Of a DNA stretch of 45,966 nt, positions 1-7,890 are shown piece by piece (the first letter of the stretch is position 1; every line of letters starts with the position of its first letter). The translations under genes and the position numbers were made by a program. Under the pieces are notes generated by a model, which was given only the letters and a program-made list of their open reading frames with translations, did not search any database and was not told the origin of the DNA. The stretch comes from Sinorhizobium medicae (GTDB lineage: Bacteria; Pseudomonadota; Alphaproteobacteria; Rhizobiales; Rhizobiaceae), in NCBI RefSeq assembly GCF_007827695.1, contig NZ_VITA01000029.1:1-45966 (forward strand), given 5' to 3'.

Positions 1-104
1 AAGGCGACGCGCGCTTTGAGATCGGCATTCTCTTCGTCGAGCGAGAGAATGATCCGGGTTAATTGCGCAGCATCCTGAGGCAAGGGGGTGGGTCGGAGCG
101 GCAT
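1..104 (-). CDS. tnpC: IS66 transposase TnpC, N-terminal fragment
   Basis: This is the first ~34 codons of the large IS66 transposase, cut by the window edge. The minus-strand reading starts MPLRPTPLPQDAAQL and continues with a leucine-rich coiled-coil start (ILSLDEENADLKARVA), as is usual for the N-terminus of IS66 Orf3/TnpC. It follows tnpB on the same strand after about 48 bp, the standard arrangement. Whether the rest of the DDE transposase is intact cannot be judged from this window. Confidence 0.75.
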   Translation of the reverse strand, partial: MPLRPTPLPQDAAQLTRIILSLDEENADLKARVA

Positions 105-152
105 GGACGACCCTACCACACAAGCCTGAATCTGCAAGCAAAACCAATAGGA

Positions 153-509
153 TCAGCCTGCTTTCGTCGGTCGCTTTACCGCGTTTCGTTTGACCCGCGT
201 CCAGTCGATACCGGCCAACAAAAGCGAGAACTCCTGGCTACTCATCTGCATCGCGCCATCGCGGATCGGTGGCCAAACGAACTTGCCCGCCTCCAGCCAT
301 TTCGTCACCAGGATCATGCCTGATCCGTCCCAGTAAATGCAGCGAAGTCGATCGAGACGCTTGGCCCGGAACACGAACACGTCGCCACAATAGGGATCGG
401 CCGCAAGCGCTGATGCCACCAAAGCCACCAGGCCATTCATGCCGCGCCGGAAGTCGACAGGCTGCGTCGCCACCATGATCTTCACGGCATTCGGCGAAAC
501 TCCGATCAC
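153..509 (-). CDS. tnpB: IS66 family accessory protein TnpB (Orf2)
   Basis: The 118-residue protein has the complete IS66 Orf2 signature: an N-terminal stretch with QPVDFRRGMNGL, then DPYCGDVFVFRAKRLDRLRCIYWDGSGM, here read as the conserved GDVFVFR and YWDGSG cores, and W-L-E-GKF-WP further on. The length matches the family. It overlaps the 3' end of tnpA by 4 bp (ATGA type), which implies translational coupling. TnpB is required for IS66 transposition by an unknown mechanism. The gene looks intact. Confidence 0.9.
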   Translation of the reverse strand: MIGVSPNAVKIMVATQPVDFRRGMNGLVALVASALAADPYCGDVFVFRAKRLDRLRCIYWDGSGMILVTKWLEAGKFVWPPIRDGAMQMSSQEFSLLLAGIDWTRVKRNAVKRPTKAG

Positions 510-1021
510 CGGCGTCCTCGCAACGCCGCCACCATCGCCTGCGCCAACTCGGGCGCCACCGAGCCGATCACGGTCATGCGCGCCCCGGCAATCTCGATCT
601 CAATTCGACCGGAAGCGACGGAAGCGATATCCGACGACGCGCTCTGGTGAAGCGTTCGTTCTCCAACCACTGTCACCGGCACGAACATCGCCTGCTGTGC
701 GCAGGCTTGCTCTGATCGTCGAGAGGTCAGCCCGGCTTCGCGGCGCCAGACATTCAGCAAGCCGCGATTGACGCCCCAACGCCGGGCAACAGCCGAGATG
801 TTCACTCCGGGTTCAGCGCTCTCCGCAAGGATCCGCGCCTTCTCCTCGTCGGTCCAATTCCGCCGCTGGCGTCGCCCGGTGATCAGCTCGATCCGCCGGT
901 AGGCTCCATCATGCCTGGCTTCATCCATGGCTTCATGCATGACTCCAAGCATGGCACCAGCGCGATCTCCAACCATCCCGTTCCACTCCTGTCGATGACG
1001 GAGCTTATCTCGCGGTCTCAA
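506..1021 (-). CDS. tnpA: IS66 family accessory protein TnpA (Orf1)
   Basis: A helix-turn-helix protein of the IS66 Orf1 type. The segment RRNWTDEEKARILAES followed by NISAVARRWGVNRGLLNVWRR is the IS3/IS66-type HTH (roughly residues 52-95 of the longest reading frame), and the C-terminus has the usual IEIEIAGARMTV core. The longest frame gives 171 residues, but the first ~25 are atypical. Later starts (for example the Met of MHEAMDEARHDG) fit the family better, so the true start is uncertain. It ends 4 bp inside tnpB. Confidence 0.85.
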   Translation of the reverse strand: MRPRDKLRHRQEWNGMVGDRAGAMLGVMHEAMDEARHDGAYRRIELITGRRQRRNWTDEEKARILAESAEPGVNISAVARRWGVNRGLLNVWRREAGLTSRRSEQACAQQAMFVPVTVVGERTLHQSASSDIASVASGRIEIEIAGARMTVIGSVAPELAQAMVAALRGRR

Positions 1022-1049
1022 TCAGCAAAGGCAAGGTGGGCTGTTCGTA

Positions 1050-1948
1050 GCGCTCACCGTCGATCCCTGGACAAGCCGCCCACCGGCCCCGACTGGGCCT
1101 ATGAGGTAAAGTGGGACGGGTACCAGCTGGCCGTGCACATCGAGCCTGGCCGGGTGCGGGTTCTCACGCGCGGCGGCTACGATTGGACCGATCGCTTTCC
1201 GTCGATCGCCGATGACGCGCGGCGCCTTGCCGTCATGACAGCCATCCTCGACGGGGAAGCGGTTGTTCTGAACGATCATGGCCGCTCGGATTTCGGCATG
1301 CTGCAACGGGCGCTCGGGCGCTTGCCGTCAGCAGTCGAAGCCGGTGCGATCGTCTTCTATGCCTTTGACGTTCTCTACCTCGTGGCCGCGACGTGCGCCG
1401 TCTACCGCTGCGCGAGCGTCGGCGGCTACTGGAGCCGCTCGTTGCTGGGCGGGAAGGGGCCGTCCGCCTTTCTGAGGAGGTTCAGGCTGATGGTGACGAG
1501 TTCTTTCGCGTGGCGTGCGAACACGGCCTTGAGGGCATCATCGCCAAGCACGTCGAGAAGCCCTATCGCTCAGGTCGAGGCGAGTGGTGGCAGAAGATCA
1601 CCTGCAAGCGCCGGGATAGCTTCGTGATCGTCGGCTTCGAGCCGTCCACCGTCCCGGCCACCTCGGCCGACTGCTGCTGGCCGCTCGCCAGGGTGATGAC
1701 ATCGTCTATGTTGGCGGCTGCGGCACGGGCTGGTCGCACGATCTGTCACGCGAGCTGAGCAATGTCCTTGCATCGACCGTTACGAAAAAACCGGCAGTGA
1801 GCCTTCGGCGGAAGAATGCACCGAGCCCGTGCTCGTTGCAGAAGTTGAATATCGCGCCTGGACCGACGATGGAAGGCTGCGGCATGCGTCGTTCAAGGGG
1901 ATCAGGGAGCGGGACGATGAAGTGGTGATTTATTCTCTGGAAGGTTAG
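1050..1948 (+). pseudogene. ligD: ATP-dependent DNA ligase (LigD type), frameshifted remnant
   Basis: Conceptual translation across several frames gives a LigD ligase domain. Frame 2 carries DKPPTGPDWAYEVKWDGY, including the adenylation motif KWDG (catalytic Lys), then LDGEAVVLND and YAFDVLYL. Near 1390 the reading shifts to frame 1 with HGLEGIIAKHVEKPYRSGRG and ITCKRRDSFVIVGFEPS. A further shift near 1660 gives VYVGGCGTGWSHDLSREL and a last segment ending at a TAG at 1946-1948. The N-terminal start and any fused nuclease or polymerase domains are missing. LigD acts in bacterial non-homologous end joining, and rhizobia often carry several copies. At least two or three frameshifts make function very unlikely. 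Confidence 0.8.
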
Positions 1949-2091
1949 CCGTCAATTACAGCTGCATCGAGTTTACGCCAAACGCTGGTTCTCGAAAGCT
2001 GCCGGTTGACTTTCGTCAAGCGCTTCGCTACCTGTGGTGGAGATAATAACCCCCAAAATTTACCAGTAATTTTTATCGGAAAGGGCGCTCA

Positions 2092-2298
2092 ATGATCAGA
2101 AGCGTCGTTGAGATTATTGCCGCCATTTTTATCAATTCGGTTGGATTGGCGTTGGCTGCTATCGGGATTGAGTCAGTGGACTACGGTAGTCTTTTGCAAT
2201 TGCTGCTCGTTATATCTGCCGCCATTGTTTTGAGCGCAATGGCCGTGTGGGCCGCTTTGCGCATTTTCGATCAAGACTATCCATATTGCCTTGGCTGA
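2092..2298 (+). CDS. small two-helix membrane protein
   Basis: A 68-residue protein with two hydrophobic segments (about residues 7-26 and 34-57) joined by a short polar loop, and a short charged tail (RIFDQDYPYCLG). A purine-rich GGAAAGG lies about 8 nt before the ATG. The GC content is lower than in the surrounding catabolic genes. It sits between the ligD pseudogene and a repeated copy of that gene's 3' end, so it may have been inserted there. I do not recognise the family and assign no function. Confidence 0.5.
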   Translation: MIRSVVEIIAAIFINSVGLALAAIGIESVDYGSLLQLLLVISAAIVLSAMAVWAALRIFDQDYPYCLG

Positions 2299-2325
2299 TC
2301 TGCGCGCCGGTTTGTTTTCGATTCG

Positions 2326-2390
2326 CGCCTGGAACGAGGATGGAAAGCTGCGGCATGCGCTTTCAACGGATCAGGAATCTGGCAGATGAT
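2326..2390 (+). pseudogene. second copy of the ligD 3' end (short remnant)
   Basis: About 65 bp here align with the last part of the ligD remnant at 1855-1921. Both contain CGCCTGGA, GATGGAA, GCTGCGGCATGCG, and then TTCAA..GGATCAGG. The encoded peptide is of the type W-x-DG-LRHA, typical of the LigD C-terminus. There is no open frame through it. It therefore marks either a former tandem ligD copy or a local duplication around the 68-residue membrane protein gene. Confidence 0.6.
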
Positions 2391-2510
2391 TTCACCGTAC
2401 TTGCGCTACCATAGCGAGGCGAAAGCCGTTCCTCGACGCAGTCCTATATAAAACTATGTATATCCAGCCCCAACCTGTGGTGGCACACTCCATGCGTGTC
2501 ATCGATAAGT

Positions 2511-2520
2511 GGGGGGGGGG
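2511..2520. repeat. homopolymeric tract of ten G
   Basis: Ten consecutive G residues end directly at the Shine-Dalgarno sequence (GGGAGG, about 2518-2523) of the secreted-protein gene starting at 2529. An upstream in-frame GTG at 2496 would read through the tract. Slippage would break that longer reading frame but leave the spacing between the SD and the ATG unchanged. Confidence 0.7.
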
Positions 2521-2528
2521 AGGCGTTC

Positions 2529-2837
2529 ATGCCCGAAATACCAAATGAAGTGCCGTCGAAGAGCGACGATGATCGGCGGGAATTTCTGAAAAGTTGTGGT
2601 CGCTTTGCGATTGTAACACCTCCGGCGGTAACAATGTTGCTTTCAACTAGCCTGACGTCAAATGCAATCGCCAAGTCTGGCGGCGGCGGAGGCGGCGGGA
2701 AAGTTAAAGGCAACAACGGCTGGGGCAATGGCCCAGATCCAACGAACCCGGGTAGCTCCCAGGGTGGTGGCGTTTCACAGGGTGGTCCGGGCGCCGGCAA
2801 TTCGCAAAGCGGCACCAAGACCGGCGGAGCTCGTTAG
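2529..2837 (+). CDS. small secreted glycine-rich protein with Tat-like signal
   Basis: From the ATG at 2529 (SD GGGAGG 5 nt upstream) the protein is 102 residues. The N-terminal region has RREFLKSCG followed by a hydrophobic stretch ending SNAIA, which resembles a twin-arginine-type signal peptide. The mature part is low complexity: a run of glycines, then GKVKGNNGWGNGPDPTNPG and Gly/Ser/Gln repeats. Short proteins with a GNNGWGNG motif are common in rhizobia, but I know of no assigned function. A longer GTG start at 2496 is possible; it would pass through the G10 tract and seems less likely. Confidence 0.6.
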   Translation: MPEIPNEVPSKSDDDRREFLKSCGRFAIVTPPAVTMLLSTSLTSNAIAKSGGGGGGGKVKGNNGWGNGPDPTNPGSSQGGGVSQGGPGAGNSQSGTKTGGAR

Positions 2838-3195
2838 TCCAGTCTGCTATACCGCTCCGATAAACGGCGGTCAGCGGCTTGAGCCGTCGACGGTACCTGG
2901 TGCACTCGGCCGGCTGCTGGCGGGCTCGTCTATTTTGGCAGCTGCTAGCTGCTACACTAGCTGTTTGAGGAAGAACGTGGCTTCTCAAGCCCGCGCTTGC
3001 CATCAACACTACGCCCTCGATCAGCATCCGTGATGTTGCGGCGCGCTCACTATCTGCACGGCGTTTCTGCAGTTCCTCGACCTTCTTCATTTCTGAGGTC
3101 AGGTCATCGCCTTTCGATGCGGCGATTTCGACTATCAACTTCTGGAGCATCATGAAGGTGGCTTGGACGGTGGCGCGCATTTCCGGGTCTGTCAT
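2704..3195 (-). CDS. hypothetical protein, C-terminal half doubtful
   Basis: The minus-strand frame starts at an ATG preceded by a good AGGAG (6 nt spacing). The first ~65 residues look like a real soluble helical protein (MTDPEMRATVQATFMMLQKL, then charged residues such as KKVEELQKRRADSER). The rest is rich in Arg, Cys, Pro and Ser and runs antisense across the 3' part of the secreted-protein gene (up to 2837). This suggests that the true stop was lost by a frameshift near 2990. I do not recognise the family. The N-terminal part is probably real; the full frame is doubtful. Confidence 0.4.
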   Translation of the reverse strand: MTDPEMRATVQATFMMLQKLIVEIAASKGDDLTSEMKKVEELQKRRADSERAATSRMLIEGVVLMASAGLRSHVLPQTASVAASSCQNRRARQQPAECTRYRRRLKPLTAVYRSGIADWTNELRRSWCRFANCRRPDHPVKRHHPGSYPGSLDLGHCPSRCCL

Positions 3196-3338
3196 TAGGG
3201 TCTCCTGCTGTGCGATTGCTCTTAAGCAAAAAATACAACCTGAAGTTCAGTAAAAATGCTATCATGACCGTGTCCCGTGGGCGGGAGCGGCAATGCAATT
3301 CGAGTCACCGAGTCCCGAAATAAATCCGAACTGACCTT

Positions 3339-5180
3339 ATGGACATGCAGTTTTTCATTTCGCCCGACACCGACGCTATGATGGCTTTTGCCCATGTCGG
3401 CGCGCCCCTTATGGTCGATAGCTTCGCCGGCGGTGGTGAAGCCTCGACCGGCACCGAGATTGCGCTCGGCCACTCGCCGGAGCTCGCCATCAACCACGAT
3501 CCTGATGCGCTGGCGCTGCACGCGGCAATCCATCCAGAGACACATTGACCTCTCTGAGAACGTCGATCGGTTCGATCCGCTTGATCATCTGAAGGGCAAG
3601 CACATCGGCCTCGCCTGGTTCTCTCCTGACTGCAAACACTTCCCAAGGCAAGGGGCGGCAAGCCCGTGGAGCGCAACATCCGCGTGACCTTTGCTGGGTC
3701 ATTCAGGGCTCGATCGAGCGCATCCAGAAGAGCGGCGACCGCGTCGATGTCGTCATCATGGAGAACGTCGAGGAGTTTAAGGATCATGGGTTGCTTGGTC
3801 GCGACCGATCGCGGTCTGATGCCGGACCCTGAGCGCCGTGGCGAGAATTTCGAGAAATGGTGCAAGAAGCTGCGGCGGCTCGGCGGTAAGGTCGAGTTTC
3901 ATGAGCTGCGCGCCTGCGACTACGACGCTCCGACGATCCGCAAGCGGCTGTCGTAATCATCCGGTTCGACGGCAAGCCGATTGTCTGACCCGAACCCACG
4001 CACGGTAAGCCTGAGGACCCGGATGTGATCTCCGGCAACAAGCTGCTATGGCGTACCGCAGCAGAATGCTTTGACTGGTCCCCGCCTTGCCCGTCGATCT
4101 TCGCAAGCTCGGCCGAGATCTGGGCGGAACACCAACTGCGCGCCGTCCGGCCGCTGGCGGACGCCGCGATGGCGCACGTGGCACGCGGCATGAAGCGCTA
4201 TGTGCTCGAGGCGGAGCGACCTTTCATCGTCAATCTGACGCACGGGGACGAACCGAGGATCTCAACAAGCGTTCAACGTCATCACCCGTGGCGCATCGAG
4301 GGGAGGAGGCGGTGGTGACGCCCTATGTCGCCTCCTACTATAGCCATACTAATGGTCGCTCGGAGCGCACGTCGAACCTCGGCGAACGAATCGCGACCAT
4401 CCCAACGGAGAACCGTCACGCGCTTATCGCTCCGGTGCTGACGGCGGCGCAACAGGGCGGTTCCGTTCGCCGGGTCGATGCTCCGCATCACACGTTCACC
4501 GCCAGCAACAAGGAGGGAACTCAGATATCGTGCCGAGGCTCGTGGGCTGCGGCGGACGGGCAGGGCAAAGCCGACCTCGCGGCGGTGACGAACCGACGGG
4601 AACGATCACGGCCAAGGCGGATGGCTGCGTTGCGGTCGCCTTCCTTGCGCAAAGCAACTATCTTGAGCCTGGCCATGATGCGCGCGAACCACTGTCGACA
4701 ATCGTCGGCAGGGTCAGCACGCAGAGCCCAATAGTTGCTTTCATAGCCCAGCACAATGGTGATTCGCGCCCCGATGGTAGCGAGGCCGCTCGGCCCGGGC
4801 GTGATTCGGGCGAGCCATTAGCCACCATCACACAATCCGGAAGCCAGCAGAGCCTCGTCTCCGCATTTGTGGCTCGCCAATTCGGCAACTCAACCGGCCA
4901 TGCGGACGACGAACCAACCGCCACCGTTATGGCGGGCGGTTACGGCAAGTCGCAGCTCGTCAGACCATACCTGCAGGCATACTACGGAACAGGCGACGGC
5001 CAGCTCGAGAGCGAGCCGATGCGGACTGTTACCACGAAGGACCGCCACGGCCATGTCGAAGCGACTATCAGTGCTCCACCGTTCACCGAAGCGCAGGCGA
5101 GCGCGCTCGGCAAGTTGCCGAATTCAATCGCGTCTCCCTTCGCAACATGCCGGTTTAAGGGCTGCGCCGGGCCTACGTGA
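3339..5180 (+). pseudogene. phage-type C5 cytosine DNA methyltransferase, frameshifted
   Basis: Motifs of a C5 methyltransferase occur in order but in different frames. The SAM-binding start VDSFAGGGEASTG is in frame 3. LAWFSPDCKHF (motif IV region, SPDC form) is in frame 1. MENVEEF (motif VI, ENV) and RGLMPDPERRGENFEKW follow after further shifts, then the motif VIII-type RACDYDAPTIRKRL. A long region with WRTAAECFDWSPPCPSIF and tandem EPxxTI units follows, and the conserved C-terminal motifs (IX-X) are not found before the stop near 5180. Large methyltransferases of this type occur in rhizobial prophages. Four or more frameshifts make it non-functional. Confidence 0.75.
4590..5070 (+). repeat. 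protein-level tandem repeats inside the methyltransferase remnant
   Basis: In one open frame the unit (D/R/G/S)EP-x2-T(I/V) followed by a hydrophobic V-AF-A/V-Q stretch occurs five times. The EP dipeptides are encoded at about 4590, 4686, 4812, 4911 and 5013, so the spacing is 32-42 codons. Two weaker units lie just upstream in another frame (ERIATIPTENRHALIAPVL and DAPHHTFTA). They probably form the variable target-recognition region of the methyltransferase. They are diverged at the DNA level. Confidence 0.6.
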
Positions 5181-5732
5181 AGCTGAAGCGCGGCGAATAC
5201 GAAAACATCAACAAGGCTTTTGTCCCCCTGCCGGCGGAACTTGCGGCCATGGCCAATGCCGAGTGCCGCCTGATCCGCGAGGATCGGATTCGCAAGCAGG
5301 AAACGCTTAGGGCAATAGAGGACTCCGTCAGTCGAACGCTGCCCAGCTCTCATTGCCTCATGGACCTGCGCGTCACCCAGCGTGAGCGCGCCACCGCGCT
5401 AGCGGAGAAGGGCTTCGTCAGGGTCGCCGAAGGTGCCGACCATCTTGATTCGCACAGCTCGGCAAATCGCGTGAACTGCCGGCCGACTCCGTCCACCCAT
5501 GGGCGATCGATGAGGTATGGTCTCCGGTCGCCATCCGCGTCAACCGGAGCAGGATCCGGACCAAGCTGAACGTCAGGCCCAGCCGGTATTGCCGGAGCGC
5601 GCCCACGAGCTCGCCCGCATGTTGGCGCTTCCTGATGCCAGTCAGGTCACCGCCGAGCAGATGGCTTATCGCGGCAAGGTGAAGGCGGACATCGAAGCGG
5701 CCGAGCCGGTCGACGAGGAGCGCGCGGCATGA
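5096..5732 (+). pseudogene. decayed phage-type gene(s) of unknown function
   Basis: A plausible protein can be read through a stop: VAEFNRVSLRNMPV, then GLRRAYVKLKRGEYENINKAF and AELAAMANAECRLIREDRIRKQE. Its start is fused to the end of the methyltransferase remnant. Further on, in other frames, come SRELPADSVHPWAIDEVWSP and ELARMLALPDASQVTAEQMA, ending in DEERAA with an ATGA overlap to the GcrA-like gene at 5729. The overlap suggests an old translationally coupled operon. I do not recognise the products. Confidence 0.4.
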
Positions 5733-6168
5733 CCATCCAGCACCGCACAGTCGACATCGAGGCTGCGTCCGAGCTCTGGAAGGAAGACTTGTCAGCTTCC
5801 CAGATCGCGAAGTGCTTCGGTGTCTCGCAACGTCATCGTAGGGATCACATTTCGAAATCGCGCGTTCTTCCCTTCGAAGCCGCGAGCTCGCAACTGCCGA
5901 CCGCACGAGAGCAAGAGAGCTCCGCGGAAGGACAACTGCAATGCGCGACCGCAGGCCCGATACCACAATCATCCCTCCCCACAAATATGACCTGGAGCGA
6001 CTGCCGTTCGCCAAGCGCCTCTTAGAACTGAGGCCCGGCGAGTGCGTTTGGCCCATCAACGACGGCAGCCCTTTCCTGTTCTGTGCAGCCAAGACTGCGG
6101 GGAAATACTGCCAGCACCATCAATCCAGAGCATATGCAGCCCATCGCATTACGAAGAGGGAAAAATGA
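5729..6168 (+). pseudogene. GcrA-like cell-cycle regulator, frameshifted
   Basis: The N-terminal frame (from 5729) has ELWKEDLSASQIAKCFGVS, the GcrA helix-turn-helix. It then loses frame; shifting by one base restores RNVIVGITFR, matching the RNAVIGKxHR core. The C-terminal frame (from about 5941) ends with RPGECVWPINDGSPFLFCAAKTAGKYCQHH, here cited as the cores CVWPINDG, FLFC and YCQHH, the GcrA C-terminal Cys/His region. GcrA-family proteins are sigma-factor-binding activators in alphaproteobacteria, and phages of rhizobia carry paralogues. The split frame argues for a pseudogene. The neighbouring methyltransferase is also broken. Confidence 0.65.
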
Positions 6169-6715
6169 AGAGATCACGTTGGTATCCAATCCGAGTTGCG
6201 CCCGGATATAAGCGCATGGAGTCCATCATCGAGCGGAACTGCCGCAAGGACGGGTTCGACATCTCATGCCGTCATTCTACACCGAGTTGAGGCATCACCG
6301 GACGAAACAGATCTCCAGAAGCGGTTCCCGTTCCTGGTTGGTTATGCCTTCGTGAACCTGCCGAGGCTGAACTTCGAGGAGCTGCGCCGCGTCGACGGTG
6401 TCGTGTGTTTCCTCCGCGGTGCCAACTATGGGCCGCTCGAATTCCCCGGCGCCACGATCGAATCCCTATTTCGCCGAGCACGAGCGCCGTCAGTCCGTCT
6501 TCTACGAGCAGATACATCACCTCCGTGGTCAACTCCGGAAGATCTCGCCGAAGGGCCGGAAAGCGCGCGTTTCCATAGTCGACCAGGCGGAAAGGGGTAT
6601 AGATTCTCCAAGCCCGCAGATCAAAGAGCGGGTACAAAAAATCATCAGTGAATTGAACAACCTTACTGCTGACCATCAGGTTGAAAATCTCCGCCATATC
6701 GGTTTCCTGAAGTGA
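6165..6715 (+). pseudogene. NusG-like transcription antitermination factor, frameshifted
   Basis: The pieces are SRWYPIRVAPGYKRMESIIE (frame 3, a NusG N-terminal start of the WY-x-V type), MPSFYTELRHHRTK (frame 2), RFPFLVGYAFVNLPRLNFEE with EFPGATIESL (frame 1) and finally VSIVDQAERGIDSPSPQIKE through VENLRHIGFLK (frame 2). Together they match the phage-borne NusG N-terminal-domain proteins of rhizobia over their whole length. Three frame changes indicate decay. It is adjacent to and slightly overlaps the GcrA-like remnant, so both probably came from the same prophage. Confidence 0.6.
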
Positions 6716-6832
6716 TCTGTGGCTGTTCAGTTTGCGGACCTCGATTAAAGGGAGCACTCGCCGGGCCTTAGGGGAGAACTCACCGCTCCACGCCTGGGCT
6801 GCATTCTGCCAATTTTCCCGGTTGGATGATCA

Positions 6833-7060
6833 ATGATCCTGACTGTTGAACTCGAAAAGGCCGAGCATCCCGGGGTTGCACTATGCTTTGACCGCGAGGG
6901 ACTGGATCTCTTGATAGCCAAGCTCGAGACTCTGCGAAATAGGCCAGACCACATGCATCTGATGACGCCATCATGGGCAGGCGACGCTCTCAATGAAGAA
7001 AAAGAAGGTGGCGAGCGATACGAGATTGTGAAAAGCTTGCGACTTGTGCGAGTTCCGTAA
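6833..7060 (+). CDS. Imm32-like small protein
   Basis: An intact 75-residue acidic protein: MILTVELEKAEHPGVAL, then DREGLDLLIAKLETL and DHMHLMTPSWAGDALNEE. The pattern (D-x-EGL-x-LI-x-LE, then H-HLMTPSW-GDEL) is what I recall for the Immunity 32 family, which is found near polymorphic toxins. No toxin gene is visible next to it; upstream lies the NusG-like remnant and downstream, on the opposite strand, an acyl carrier protein. Such orphan copies are common in proteobacteria. The family call comes from memory of the motif. Confidence 0.6.
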   Translation: MILTVELEKAEHPGVALCFDREGLDLLIAKLETLRNRPDHMHLMTPSWAGDALNEEKEGGERYEIVKSLRLVRVP

Positions 7061-7130
7061 AGGCTGTCGCACTCGGCGCCTAGGAGAAATGCGGCCCAAA
7101 ATATATTGGCCCAATTTACCTCTGCTGCGG

Positions 7131-7382
7131 TTAGCTCTTGGTTTTCGACGTGACCACGTAAATTGCATCTCCGACCGTGATAACGGCCTCGGCCACGTCG
7201 TCTGAAATTTCGATATTGAACTCGTCCTCAATCATCATGACGATTTGAGCGACTTCGAGAGAGTCGGCGCCGAGGTCATCCACTATGGACGCGTCGTCCA
7301 CAGCATGGGCAGGGTCTACGCCCAACTGCTCGATGATTATTGCTCTTACACGACTAGCAGCGTTCGCGCTGGAGTTTTCCAC
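7131..7382 (-). CDS. acyl carrier protein, orphan
   Basis: An 83-residue ACP: VRAIIIEQLGVDPAHAVDDASI, followed by DDLGADSLEVAQIVMMIEDEF and EISDDVAEAVITVGDA. The Ser in DSL is the phosphopantetheine attachment site. The usual DSLD is DSLE here, and the acidic helix II is kept. The start is GTG, with GGGAGG 7 nt upstream. No fatty acid, polyketide or lipid A synthesis genes are nearby, so its partner enzymes must be encoded elsewhere. Rhizobia have several specialised ACPs (for example AcpXL and NodF); this is too short and too AcpP-like to be AcpXL. Confidence 0.85.
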   Translation of the reverse strand: MENSSANAASRVRAIIIEQLGVDPAHAVDDASIVDDLGADSLEVAQIVMMIEDEFNIEISDDVAEAVITVGDAIYVVTSKTKS

Positions 7383-7472
7383 CGATGTCCTCCCTTAGAG
7401 CATGATCACACTTATCCGGCTGTCACATAAGCATAGTCATCGCTTTTCTTTATTCCAATACTCTCGCACCAT

Positions 7473-7547
7473 AGCAGGCAGGGCAACTGGTAAGCCGCGT
7501 GGCTCATAACGACGAAAGACCAGGTTCAAATCTCCGGCCTGCAACCA
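7473..7547 (+). tRNA. tRNA-Met(CAU)-like sequence, probably a degenerate initiator tRNA
   Basis: The 75 nt end in CCTGCAACCA and contain an anticodon loop CTCATAA (CAU) and a T-loop TTCAAAT. The acceptor arms GCAGGC/GCCTGC pair over 6 bp with an unpaired first position (A opposite A), a feature of initiator tRNAs. The D-stem GGC/GCC pairs, and the anticodon stem CGTGG/CGACG has one mismatch. The T-stem has two mismatches and there is no GGG/CCC run in the anticodon stem, so it is probably a pseudo-tRNA. It could also be an old phage attachment site. Confidence 0.5.
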
Positions 7548-7570
7548 ACACACAATGCGGCCACCACGTC

Positions 7571-7708
7571 TCATCTTAGAGGCGTCTGAGGAACCACTTC
7601 CGGTACATCGGGCGGCACCTCATTCTCTGGAACGAACCACAGGATACTCACCACGATAGCGATGAGAACACAGATGAGTACGAGGAAGGCAAGGCCGGCT
7701 TTGTCCAT
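7571..7708 (-). CDS. 45-residue membrane peptide
   Basis: A short frame gives MDKAGLAFLVLICVLIAIVV followed by SILWFVPENEVPPDVPEVV and a PQTPLR tail. It has one transmembrane helix (residues 5-25) and a proline/acidic C-terminal tail. The hydrophobic segment and tail look selected rather than random. There is no clear Shine-Dalgarno sequence. It is one of several tiny minus-strand genes in this interval. I know of no function. Confidence 0.5.
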   Translation of the reverse strand: MDKAGLAFLVLICVLIAIVVSILWFVPENEVPPDVPEVVPQTPLR

Positions 7709-7890
7709 GCATTATTAGCAGTTGCGAATGTGAGCAATTCGAGGCGATGCCAATCATCACTTTCGCGTCGAGCAGCCGATAGCTCGCCAGCCTCGGTCGC
7801 AGGTCCCAATCCTGTCGCCGCAACCAATCTCACGGGAAGGGCACGGGTAGTGGACTGTTCTGACTTCTTCATCCAGGGCTCACCGGGCAG

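Larger units (their letters stand above)
1..1021 (-). mobile_element. IS66-family insertion sequence, partial
   Basis: Three minus-strand genes in the IS66 order tnpA-tnpB-tnpC are present. tnpC runs off the window edge, so only one end of the element is here. The outer border near 1021 is approximate: I could not identify the terminal inverted repeat or the 8-bp target duplication. The DNA directly beyond tnpA is already ligase pseudogene sequence (from about 1050), so the element may have inserted into that gene, or its end may have been lost. Confidence 0.8.

Noticed and set aside
7648..7872. A 74-codon minus-strand frame.
   Set aside because: It overlaps the better-looking 45-residue membrane-peptide gene in another frame, has no SD, and its tail has random composition.
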